From Coemansia sp. RSA 922 (lineage: Eukaryota > Kickxellomycota > Kickxellomycetes > Kickxellales > Kickxellaceae): a DNA stretch of 12,229 nucleotides. Both the position numbers and the translations under genes were made by a program. The DNA is taken from NCBI GenBank assembly GCA_027577415.1, contig JANBQS010000616.1, positions 1 through 12,229 on the forward strand, given 5' to 3'. Below, piece after piece: positions 1-7,389 of this stretch (position 1 is the first letter of the stretch; every line of letters starts with the position of its first letter). The notes below the pieces were generated by a model, which did not search any database, was not told where the DNA came from, and was given only the letters and a program-made list of their open reading frames with translations.

Positions 1-99
1 CCGAACGACGCCAACGACGGAGACTACTCGGACGCTGAGTCCGAAGCACTTACTGTGGATACAGTTCTCGTTCCTTCGGATGGCGAAGGCGAACAATAA
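1..99 (+). CDS. C-terminal end of an unidentified protein, cut by window edge
   Basis: The frame beginning at base 1 stays open for 32 codons and ends in TAA at 97-99. The visible tail is acidic (it contains NDANDGDYSDAESEA and ends DGEGEQ), and the first dozen codons mostly end in G or C, as in the clear genes of this window. An AATAAA lies at 278-283, about 180 nt past the stop, fitting a gene end. After the TAA the same frame stays coding-like for another 23 codons before a TAG TAG pair, so the TAA may be a premature stop in a decaying gene. A competing frame starting at base 2 is also open to 253, but its composition is less protein-like. No family recognised; the start lies outside the window. 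Confidence 0.4.
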   Translation, partial: PNDANDGDYSDAESEALTVDTVLVPSDGEGEQ

Positions 100-960
100 C
101 AGGTCCTCCAGGTGGCGGACGAGGATGCTGAAGTGCTCGCTAGAGACCAAGTCTCCGCTAGTCAGCCGTAGTAGCGGCAATTCAGCCAAGGCAGCAGAGT
201 ACCGCCGGCTAACTAGAAACACATCTAGCAATTCAGAAGAAGAAAAAATTTAGTTATTATCTCATCACCAACTTTCAAATAAATTATTCATATGCACTTC
301 TTATGTCAAGAACAAGGGGAAATGGGGAGTTTACTTTTGACTGAGGAAGTATCTCCAACCGGAGCGCCTAGGGCCGCTGCCTTGCCTTTTAAATGCTCCT
401 CGAGCATACCAATGTTTGACTAAAGCTTATTGCTAAAAGCCCTCTGATGAAACCTCTTTTTCCGTAGGATCAGGGCTCGTTGCTTGCACGTGTGCTCGAG
501 CGCTGCTATGCCCAATTTCAACACTTACCAGTGCTAAATAAAAAATAGATTGAACTAAGAGCTTACCAATTAAAGAGTTACAGCGCATAAATGCAAAATA
601 AAAAAGTATCGCAATTTGAATTCCAAGATACAAAAACAAACAATTTTTTAAGTTGATGTTGTCGGCTCGCTGACTTGCTTGACTTTTAATGAAACATGGA
701 GCGAATTGAATTGCGTTCTGTTGACGTGGGGTCAAACCTTTCAGGGTCCATTTTGCACTTTTATAGCAATGTTTATTACTAATTTAGGGATTATAGTCAA
801 TATTTATTTCACGCCAAAGAGCTTCCAATTGCCTTCCTGTTATATCATAGCCACTCAATGTGATTCTTTTAAATAGCTCGTATGTCAACAGAGCAGTAAT
901 ACTATGATATTAGCGCAATTCCGACAAGAAAAATAGGGATTGTCAAGGCTACTTTCGAGG
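100..960. other. AT-rich intergenic stretch without a supported gene
   Basis: The first part is probably the 3' UTR of the edge fragment, with AATAAA at 278-283. The rest is AT-rich. The longest open frames here (minus strand about 735-433, plus strand about 679-876) begin at non-ATG codons and have no recognisable domain or coding-type codon bias. No tRNA, repeat array or clear terminal repeat was seen. Confidence 0.5.
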
Positions 961-2180
961 TACTTCTCTGCCCTAGTCATGTACTTGCATTGCAACTATC
1001 AGTCCAATGGCGACATAGTCGATGAATCCAAGACTGCTAATAGCAAGAAATCTGGATTGAAGGGCTTATTGGAATAGCATGTAGTTATTAGATGGCGGGA
1101 CCATTTTAGGCGGACTTTCAATTGGAGTATTTTCTTTTTCTTTGCCTATTTTATATTTCCTTTTTCGTAGCTGGATTTCACAGTTTTATTTGTTGACAAC
1201 GAGCAAGAATACCAGTTCCTCCAAGTCACCTAGCCTTTAAGTGTCTTCCAATGATGACCTTAGTGCGAGTGGCAGAGTGAGCCTGGCAGCGGATTCCGAG
1301 TTGAGTGCGCGTGTTGCTGGTATAGCATCATTGTCACCAATATCGCCTCGGCTAAGGCTTAGAGGCAATGATTCTTGTGGCAGCTGCAGCTTGCTTCACT
1401 ACAGGTTATTCCCCCCGACGATACAGTTTTCGACCCTCAGAGTAGCGAGGTAATAGAAATTTTGTCGTTCTGGGCAGTTGTTCAAAAGTTCCGAGTAACA
1501 AAGGCTCAGAGAGGCCAAACTGAGGGCTGTGGTGGCGACGGTCAGCTAGCACACGGCAACAACGTTGACTTTGAGGATCACTGGAAGAAAAATGCGCCAA
1601 GTGCATGCCCGCCGAAGAAGATGTCAACCGACGGCACTATGCACCAGTTTTTATTCTAATGGCAGATCTGACGGCAGCCATGCATTTTGGATCTCAAAAG
1701 GCAGCATGGCATCAATATGCCTGCCAAAAAGGTAGTCTCGCAAAACGATAAATCCCGCTGCTATCACCAGTAAGGAGCTCGGCATGAATATGTGCAGCTT
1801 GCAAGTGTTCAAGGCTGATCGCAACCGCTATCTGTTCCAGGACAAGCTCACCTTCCAGAGCTATTAGTCAAGCAGCGCAACCTTTAGCGGGAAGTTGAGC
1901 TAATGCATGGATTCAGGTTCTCTGGCTCCAATTTATTACTTGTTTACAATGGATACGCCTCAATGCAATCCATAAGTCAGCAAGCCGTACTAGTGCTGTC
2001 TGACATCCTGCTCAGCTCTTGAACCTTGGCTGGTTGAAGCCGGCGCCGTCCAATGCGCCACTGGGGTAGACTCGAAAGCGAGGTGCCCCTCGGGCTAGCC
2101 ATTGCGCGCTTGTGTAATACACTGCACAAGGGGTGTCTACAATCGCTAGTGTAAGCTGGTTATTAACGGATAATGCTCAC
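961..2180 (+). pseudogene. decayed plus-strand coding region, family unknown
   Basis: Several pieces look like protein but do not join into one frame. Codons 961-1074 encode a segment containing YFSALVMYLHCNYQ and end in TAG. Frame 2 is open 1241-1450 (begins SSNDDLSASGRVSLAADSE). Frame 3 is open about 1376-1656 (contains EVIEILSFWAVVQKFRV). Frame 2 then has its most convincing stretch at 1772-1864 (KADRNRYLFQDKLTFQSY), where about 25 of 31 codons end in G or C, as in SUV3. It continues past in-frame TAG (1865) and TAA (1901) into GSLAPIYYLFTMD. Overlapping A-rich AATAAA signals follow at 2254-2265. This is what a gene or mobile-element ORF decayed by point mutations and indels would look like, but I cannot name the family. 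Introns are an alternative; no convincing splice-site set was found. Confidence 0.3.
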
Positions 2181-2249
2181 AGTGGCTTGCGACATGGGAG
2201 TACTGCATGTATGTAGTAGTTATGAATATAACAGCAGCAATGTTCAATT

Positions 2250-2271
2250 GTAAAATAAAAATAAAAATATA
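2250..2271 (+). repeat. A-rich tract (TAAAA-type units) with overlapping AATAAA signals
   Basis: A short run of T followed by four or five A bases contains AATAAA at 2254-2259 and 2260-2265. It sits just past the decayed coding region. It could be that region's poly(A) signal or the A-rich tail of an old retroposed copy. Neither target-site duplications nor a matching upstream end were found. Confidence 0.35.
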
Positions 2272-3081
2272 CAACAAAATGTTGTTGGTTCTTTTTTTCT
2301 GGTTGTGGCATTCATCCTCACTTTTTTAATCTCTTTGTGTGGGTGTTTGGTACCCATCGACCTTTGTATATGATTTCTTGCGGGATTTTTTGAAGAAGCG
2401 AGATTCAAACCCTAGCCAACAGGGTACGGAGCCAGCCAGTATGTACATCACCCGCAATGCACATATTCATCTGTTTGGGACTACCTCGGCCTCTTACGAA
2501 GGACTTGTTACACCACGGTATTTAAGGTACACTAATCAACAGATGTAACAAGGCAATTGGTCGTCTGTGCCACGTGTCTTGGGTATAGTATATTCTAGAG
2601 CTTGCCACTATCAATTATATTACTCGTGCAACAACTCATAAATGTAACGTTTTCATTTCTCTTAAAACGCTGCTGCCAATTTACACACCAAGTCATTAAT
2701 AGCTGACCTTGACAAAGAAACAAGTGTAGTAATTGGCATGTATGATATAAGCAATGTCCATTTATGTTCAATAATAATATATGACCAGGTCGCCTAGAGT
2801 AAACAGCCCGTTGTAGCACAGCCTTTTCTTAGCTGTTACTGATAGGTCAAAGGCGCTTGTCGCCAAGGGAGTGCTCTAACGATGACTCATGCTATGATTG
2901 AGTGGGAATATCGACAGTATCGCTCAATGCGTAACTTTCCTTTGTTGCTAACACAAAGAGCGTGTTTTCAGCGGGCGGGAGGCTAAATATACAGCTGTAC
3001 CAGCAGTTCATTCCACATCATATAGGACTAGTGGATGTATCCAATAAATAAAAAGTAATTGTGGAAGTTGCCTGACACTAA
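2272..3081. other. intergenic, nothing recognised
   Basis: No ATG-initiated frame of convincing length or composition was found. The open frames at 2339-2548 (plus) and 2819-2595 (minus) begin at GTG codons and resemble no known protein. The stretch includes the 3' flank of the SSADH gene on the minus strand; no minus-strand AATAAA was found close behind its stop. A plus-strand AATAAATAAAAA occurs near 3043-3054 and has no gene to serve. Confidence 0.45.
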
Positions 3082-4794
3082 TCATTCAACCGAAAGGTTG
3101 ATCAGCTTGATATTGAGGTAGTCATCCATGCCATAGCGCGAGCCCTCACGTCCCACGCCGCTTTCCTTGACGCCTCCAAAAGGCGCAGCGTCAAAGCCGA
3201 TAGACCCAGTATTGGCGCCGACCATGCCAACTTCCAGGGCCTCAGCTACGCGGAAGACGCGGGCGACATCACGGCTGAAAAAGTATCCGGCGAGGCCGAC
3301 CGAGACGGCGTTAGCGCGGCGGATGACCTCGTCCTCAGACGTAAAACGATAGATCGGGCACAGCGGGCCAAAGGTTTCCTCGCACGTCATTGGCACATCG
3401 TCCGAGACGTTGACAAGCACTGTAGGCTCAAAAAAGTAGCCCTTCCCCGCCACCCCCTCAGGCCGCTTGCCACCCAGTACCACGGTAGCGCCAGACGCGA
3501 CGGCAAGCTGAACCTGTTCCTCGACCTTGTCCAGGCCGCGCTTTGTGATCATCGGCCCGATGGTCGTGCCCTCGCTCAGTCCGTGCCCGACCTTGAGCTT
3601 CTCCTTAACGAGGGCCGTGAACGCGCCCACAAACTCGTCATATACAGCGTCGTGCACGTAAATGCGGTTGGCACACACGCAAGTCTGGCCGGCATTGCGG
3701 AACTTGCACTGCAACAAGTGCGCAGCTGCCTTTTGTATGTCTGCGTCTTCAAACACGATGAACGGCGCGTTACCGCCGAGCTCCATCGACACGCGCTTCA
3801 TGGTCGTTGATGCCTGGCCCATCAGCAATTTGCCTACAGCCGTCGACCCAGTAAATGATACCTTGCGGACCTCGGGGTTAGTAGTCAGCTCCAGTCCCAC
3901 CGCTGGAGTATTCTTGGCAGAACACGTCACCATATTGATGACGCCTGGCGGGATTCCGGCACGAGCAGCGAGCTCGCACAACGCCAGTGCCGAGAGCGGC
4001 GTCTCGTGGGCTGGCCGTATCACCACCGTACACCCGGCTGCCAGCGCCGCACCGACTTTGCGCGTAATCATGGCATTGGGGAAGTTGTACGGCGTAATGA
4101 TAGCGACCACGCCGACCGGCTGCTTCATCACTAGGGCGCGCGATCCGGGGATGGGCGACGGCACTATGTCGCCATACCCGCGCTTAGCCTCTTCGCTGAA
4201 CCACTCGATATACGACGCTCCGTACATGACCTCACCCTGCGCTTCAGCCAGCGGCTTGCCGTTCTCCAGCGTCATCAGTCGCGCCAAGTCGTCCTTGTTC
4301 GCCAAGATCAACTCAAGCCACTTGCGCAGCAACTGCGACCGCTCCTTCCCCGTGGTGTGCTTCCACGATGCGAATGCACGAGTAGCTGCAGATATCGCCA
4401 ACTTGACGTCGCTGGCGTCCATGTCGGGCGCGCTGCCGATAGTCTCCAATGTTGCTGGATCCACGATGTCAACTTGCTGCTGGCTGGCTGCCTCAACCCA
4501 TTCGCCGTTGATGTAGGCTTGGCGGCAGATGAGCGACTGGTCCTTGATCTTGCTCAGCTCGTCCAGAGAGCTAATCCTGATAGCCTGCATCTTTGCAGCA
4601 GTGGATGCAAACGATCGATGATGGTCTTGATGTGATGACGCGCAGTTTAGCCCAGGTGTAAGTGCTTGGTTGCGAAAAAGCGCAGTTGGCGGTCGCAGGA
4701 GTACTGGGACACGACAACCAAGTGAGGGTACTCGATAGAATAAGCGAGAGGAATGGTGTGAGATGCGCGAGGAGCACTGTGGCAAGCGTACCAT
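3082..4794 (-). CDS. UGA2: succinate-semialdehyde dehydrogenase (NAD(P)+), mitochondrial, 570 aa
   Basis: Oxidises succinate semialdehyde to succinate, the last step of the GABA shunt. The aldehyde dehydrogenase (GabD/Uga2/ALDH5) fold covers about residues 85-568. Visible motifs: catalytic Asn237 in ITPYNFPN, cofactor-site FTGSTAVG (314-321), general base Glu338 in MELGGN, nucleophile Cys372 in NAGQTCVCANR, and Glu473 in EETFGP. NAGQTCVCANR and the C-terminal EGSRYG..DYL pattern match GabD-type SSADH. Cys374 two residues after the nucleophile is the pair used as a redox switch in some family members. Residues 1-68 are rich in Arg and Ser with no acid before Asp57, a typical mitochondrial presequence; Met69 begins a cytosolic-length protein of 502 residues. 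Two normally conserved positions differ: Trp to Tyr236 in PWNFP and Lys to Arg260 in the KPA motif. The start has A at -3 and G at +4. Single exon, 142 bp downstream of SDE2 on the same strand. UGA2 is the yeast name, given by family. Confidence 0.95.
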   Translation of the reverse strand: MVRLPQCSSRISHHSSRLFYRVPSLGCRVPVLLRPPTALFRNQALTPGLNCASSHQDHHRSFASTAAKMQAIRISSLDELSKIKDQSLICRQAYINGEWVEAASQQQVDIVDPATLETIGSAPDMDASDVKLAISAATRAFASWKHTTGKERSQLLRKWLELILANKDDLARLMTLENGKPLAEAQGEVMYGASYIEWFSEEAKRGYGDIVPSPIPGSRALVMKQPVGVVAIITPYNFPNAMITRKVGAALAAGCTVVIRPAHETPLSALALCELAARAGIPPGVINMVTCSAKNTPAVGLELTTNPEVRKVSFTGSTAVGKLLMGQASTTMKRVSMELGGNAPFIVFEDADIQKAAAHLLQCKFRNAGQTCVCANRIYVHDAVYDEFVGAFTALVKEKLKVGHGLSEGTTIGPMITKRGLDKVEEQVQLAVASGATVVLGGKRPEGVAGKGYFFEPTVLVNVSDDVPMTCEETFGPLCPIYRFTSEDEVIRRANAVSVGLAGYFFSRDVARVFRVAEALEVGMVGANTGSIGFDAAPFGGVKESGVGREGSRYGMDDYLNIKLINLSVE

Positions 4795-4800
4795 GTTTGC

Positions 4801-4807
4801 TTTTATA
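4801..4807 (-). promoter_or_regulatory. TATA-like box of the SSADH gene, very close to the first ATG
   Basis: Read on the minus strand the sequence is TATAAAA, ending only 6 nt before the first ATG at 4794. If used as a conventional TATA box with initiation about 30 nt downstream, transcripts would begin inside the presequence codons, past the first ATG. Whether it is functional cannot be told from sequence alone. Confidence 0.4.
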
Positions 4808-4825
4808 GTATTTTTAGAGAGAAAA

Positions 4826-4831
4826 TTTATT
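4826..4831 (-). terminator. AATAAA poly(A) signal, probably for SDE2
   Basis: The minus strand reads AATAAA, 106 nt past the SDE2 stop and 32 nt before the SSADH ATG. It is the only canonical signal in the 142-bp SDE2-SSADH spacer. Cleavage 10-30 nt further on would fall on the SSADH TATA-like box and start codon. Confidence 0.45.
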
Positions 4832-4936
4832 CAAAGAAGAGGGAGAGAATAGAGATCACTTGACGCCTTGGCCAATTCAAAAGTACAATGCGGCGAGAGT
4901 ATTTGGCTTCCCCTTATCCGCATATTAAGGTGTGGG

Positions 4937-5746
4937 TTACCTTCTTCTTCTCTTACCATGGGCCTTGGCCGATTCTGCTACATGCTCTGCTGACTCGCTG
5001 GACGCACTGTTCTCAGAATTGTTCTGGCTGTCGCTCGGCGCATGGCTTTCTTTGTCGTTGTCCCCCGAGTTGCTCTCTTCCTCTTCCTCTTCTTCTGAAT
5101 CGCTGTTGCCACTGTTGCTGCTGTCCGACATATCGCCATCAAACAGGGGGATCAGTGGTACGACACAACTCGCAGGCGCCGACGAGGAAGACGACGACTG
5201 TTCCTCGTCTTTTCTCTTCTTGAGGGCCCGTCTGGTCGCCAGCCTAGTAGACTCGACAATTTCTTCGCAATTTCTGGTGTACTCTACATCGTCAAACAGA
5301 TACTTTTTCGGCGTCGACTCTTTAAGTCCATCAGCGATTTTCTTGCGCCTGCGCTCGGTCGCTGCCTCCCTGGCCTGTTCGTCGGCCTCTAACTTATCCA
5401 CAATGGTTTTGGCCTCTTTAAGTGTCTTTAGCCGGCGTCCGTATAGATCGCGGCAGTTGTCATAATTGGCTGGCCCGTTTGATTTGCTACCTTGTGAGCG
5501 CAATGTGCTGCCGAATCCGCCCTTGCCGCCGAGCACACGCCCCCGTAGGCACATCCAAGGCGTGGGCTGCTCCAGAGCCTCTGCCGCACAGAGTCCATGC
5601 CGTCCAGTAATGTAAGTGGTCTGGCTTTCTGCTATGTTGTGCCCAAGAATCGTACTGGCTTGGGCTGTGAGGTCTTCCAGCGGGCGTGTATCGCAGACAT
5701 TGAATGACAACGTGCGTCGAGAAGGAATGTCGAGAAATATAAGCAT
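4937..5746 (-). CDS. SDE2: SDE2: ubiquitin-fold spliceosome and genome-maintenance factor, 269 aa
   Basis: Residues 1-74 form the N-terminal ubiquitin-like domain, ending in a di-glycine within LGGKGGFGSTLR (72-83), the family signature. In fission yeast and human, a deubiquitinase cleaves between the GG and the following Lys (here Gly74/Lys75). The released C-terminal part begins with Lys and acts in excision of selected introns; in human cells it also acts in replication-stress response and telomere upkeep. After the junction come CRDLYGRRLK (98-107), a charged helical stretch at about 105-180 (EADEQAREAATERRRKK), a Ser run (184-189), a very acidic Ser-rich tail (205-260) and a terminal KRRRR likely to be a nuclear signal. 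At 269 residues it is much shorter than the human protein and shows no C-terminal SAP-like domain. Single exon; ATG with A at -3. Identification rests on the junction motif and following sequence and is strong. Confidence 0.92.
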   Translation of the reverse strand: MLIFLDIPSRRTLSFNVCDTRPLEDLTAQASTILGHNIAESQTTYITGRHGLCAAEALEQPTPWMCLRGRVLGGKGGFGSTLRSQGSKSNGPANYDNCRDLYGRRLKTLKEAKTIVDKLEADEQAREAATERRRKKIADGLKESTPKKYLFDDVEYTRNCEEIVESTRLATRRALKKRKDEEQSSSSSSAPASCVVPLIPLFDGDMSDSSNSGNSDSEEEEEEESNSGDNDKESHAPSDSQNNSENSASSESAEHVAESAKAHGKRRRR

Positions 5747-5774
5747 AGTAAAGCAATGTAGGCGATAGAGGCTA

Positions 5775-5781
5775 TTTTATA
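5775..5781 (-). promoter_or_regulatory. TATA-like box upstream of SDE2
   Basis: The minus strand reads TATAAAA 29-35 nt before the SDE2 ATG (5746). If it sets initiation at the usual metazoan-like distance, the mRNA leader would be only a few nucleotides long. No other upstream element is obvious nearby. Confidence 0.35.
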
Positions 5782-6340
5782 TTTTTCCTATCTACCCTCC
5801 GCCAAAAAAGTACATCCTCATCAGTGTAGGCTAGATGACTGCAAAGTTATGGTGGCACAAAGTGCACTGGCCAATGCCAAAAAAAAATAAAACCAAATGG
5901 CCAGCCACGCCACTTTGCTCAATAGTATACTGCTGGAGTGCTACTCGGCGCCTTTATGTATTTCATTTTATGCCTTAAAGCACCTTATTCGTCCATAGTG
6001 AGTGTGACTGGCTGCTGATACACTCTGGGGGGAACGTGCCCTGGTTCCCTGGCAGGCAATGGCAGTTAATAGGTGGCAAATCCTGGTCACAGCCGCTCAC
6101 TTGCTGCATCAGCAGCCTCATCATTCAAAGACTGTTAATCACAGAGAAAGAACAAAACCTTACACGTGTAGATATTGCTGGTTCAAATGGATGAGCACAC
6201 TTACAAAGTGCAGTTGACACAACCTGTCCTTTAGCTTCTGGTGACCAGCGTGCTTAACATGAGATTCGAAAAGGACGGATTGACATTTGCTCCTACTCTG
6301 TGCTTTTTTAATCATTCATGTCTTCGGCTAGTCGCACGCG
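5782..6340. other. divergent intergenic region between SDE2 and the TLC gene
   Basis: Separates SDE2 (minus) from the TLC gene (plus) and should hold both upstream control regions. It contains a palindrome TACACGTGTA at 6161-6170 with the bHLH-type core CACGTG. A 33-codon ATG frame (5897-5998) exists, but its codons lose GC bias halfway and it resembles nothing. No tRNA or repeat array seen. Confidence 0.5.
6161..6170. promoter_or_regulatory. CACGTG palindrome (E-box-like) in divergent promoter
   Basis: TACACGTGTA is a perfect 10-bp palindrome containing CACGTG, the core bound by several fungal bHLH factors. It lies about 415 bp from the SDE2 ATG and about 295 bp from the TLC ATG. CACGTG also occurs elsewhere in the window, including non-promoter DNA, so chance is possible. 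Confidence 0.2.
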
Positions 6341-6349
6341 TATAAAAAG
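6341..6349 (+). promoter_or_regulatory. TATA box of the TLC-domain gene
   Basis: TATAAAAAG, preceded by CACGCG, lies 115-123 nt upstream of the ATG at 6464. A pyrimidine-rich leader follows (T run near 6385-6395), and there is no ATG between the box and the start. This is the most conventional promoter arrangement in the window. Confidence 0.5.
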
Positions 6350-6463
6350 GGATTTCCTGTAGCCAGAGAGGCAGTACTTTGTCTACCTTTTTTTTTCGCG
6401 TCATCCCATTGTTACATATTTCTTTTTACGCGTATCCTGCATCTACTTTCCGGCGTGTTTGCC

Positions 6464-7219
6464 ATGCAGCTGTTGCTTCCGACAGGGTTTCTGGTCGGCG
6501 CAGCACTCGGTTCGCTTGTTCTAAACGTCATCTTCCACACAGTCAGATACAGCGGCACGTTCGACACTGAAAAGCAGCTCTCGTGGGTGCTAACTTTTGT
6601 CGCATGCATTGTGTTGACTTTGGGCTCGGTTCCCTATGTTATCCTGACTTTGTCTCAGGGCCTTGACGTGAGCAAGCTGGTGCTGACGGACTCATTCTCG
6701 CTTGTGCTCCTGGGTGCATTTCTGTCATACTTGGTTTGGGATCTCGTACTTGGCCTAATCTACTACAAATCGGCCATTACAATTCTGACCGGGTATGTTC
6801 ACCACGTGCTCTACATCGGTCTGGCATTGTTTTCTGCTACACATGGGGTATCAGCGGTGTTTTGTCTAATGTTCTATAACGAATTACCTACGATTGTATT
6901 GGCTCTGGGCAGTATGCGCAAGGAATGGCGTAGCGATATTCTGTTTGCAGCCACTTTTTTCTGTACTCGCATATTGTTGCACTCGGTGTTCTTGTACAAG
7001 TTTTACTGGTACTCGGACGTGCGGTTTCTGTGGAAGCTATTGCTGCTTGTTTTGCCGATGCATTTGTACTGGTTCTATGGCACAGTCCGCTTGCAACTGA
7101 GAAAGCACAAGAGTAGGCGCTTGTACCTAGAGCTTAGCAGTAAGTTTGATGCTACTTCTGACGAGACAGACAAGCTGCTTGGTCACTTGCCTTTGCTGCC
7201 TCGTGCTGATAGCACCTGA
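6464..7219 (+). CDS. TLC (TRAM/LAG1/CLN8) domain membrane protein, 251 aa
   Basis: A very hydrophobic protein with about six to seven membrane segments: roughly residues 3-25, 39-63, 74-100, 104-124, 126-147, 158-180 and 188-207. TLC-like landmarks are an aromatic-Asp motif YLVWDLVLGLIYY (89-101), a His pair in GYVHHVLYIG (110-119), FYNELPT (137-143) and Arg169 in CTRILLH. The ceramide-synthase Lag signature (HDxxD type) is absent, so it more resembles the TLCD/TMEM136-type branch, whose members affect membrane lipid composition. The C-terminus (208-251) is basic, then acidic, and would be cytosolic or luminal. The start is the ATG at 6464 (GCC before it, G at -3); the frame extends three codons further only by counting a GTG. 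Family level is fairly sure; substrate or activity is unknown. It converges on the minus-strand gene at 7390. Confidence 0.75.
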   Translation: MQLLLPTGFLVGAALGSLVLNVIFHTVRYSGTFDTEKQLSWVLTFVACIVLTLGSVPYVILTLSQGLDVSKLVLTDSFSLVLLGAFLSYLVWDLVLGLIYYKSAITILTGYVHHVLYIGLALFSATHGVSAVFCLMFYNELPTIVLALGSMRKEWRSDILFAATFFCTRILLHSVFLYKFYWYSDVRFLWKLLLLVLPMHLYWFYGTVRLQLRKHKSRRLYLELSSKFDATSDETDKLLGHLPLLPRADST

Positions 7220-7389
7220 GCTTTGCACACGAGCACCCAAGCCTTTGATGTAGCGTATTTACACTTAATATATAGACATGTTAATTTATTTCATTAATAT
7301 TATTTCCAACACTCTACGTCTACATTTCCGTCGGCTGGTGTTTGAGCTTGTAAAGAAGCTTTGGAGGGAGAGAACCACCAATCCCCAGA
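7220..7389. other. convergent 3' region between TLC gene and the 149-aa gene
   Basis: This 170-bp AT-rich spacer must terminate both converging genes. The minus strand has AATAAA at 7290-7285, 100 nt past the stop of the 149-residue gene and only about 66 bp beyond the TLC stop, so the two transcripts' 3' ends probably overlap. No plus-strand AATAAA was seen. Confidence 0.45.

Noticed and set aside
100..1250. Weak similarity between about 85-120 and about 1200-1235 suggesting a repeat
   Set aside because: Only about a dozen of fifteen bases match and the alignment does not extend on either side.
2390..2430. B-box-like GATTCAAACCC suggesting a tRNA
   Set aside because: The flanking bases do not form a T-arm stem on either strand, and no A box or acceptor stem fits.
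2339..2548. 69-codon plus-strand open frame
   Set aside because: It begins at a GTG, has no coding-type codon bias and resembles no family.
2884..2890. TGACTCA, a Gcn4/AP-1-type site
   Set aside because: It lies 3' of the SSADH gene and upstream of no gene, so a regulatory role is unsupported.
3662..4516. 284-codon plus-strand open frame opposite the SSADH gene
   Set aside because: It is the antisense shadow of a well-identified enzyme gene and has no recognisable domain.
4932..5465. 177-codon Ser/Leu-rich plus-strand frame opposite SDE2
   Set aside because: Its composition is explained by the complement of the acidic, Ser-rich SDE2 tail.
5897..5998. 33-codon ATG frame in the SDE2/TLC spacer
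   Set aside because: Too short, with coding-like codons only in its first third; no homology recognised.
6172..6200. GGTTCAAATGG resembling a tRNA B box in the SDE2/TLC spacer
   Set aside because: The required G53-C61 pair and a T stem are absent, and no cloverleaf can be drawn.
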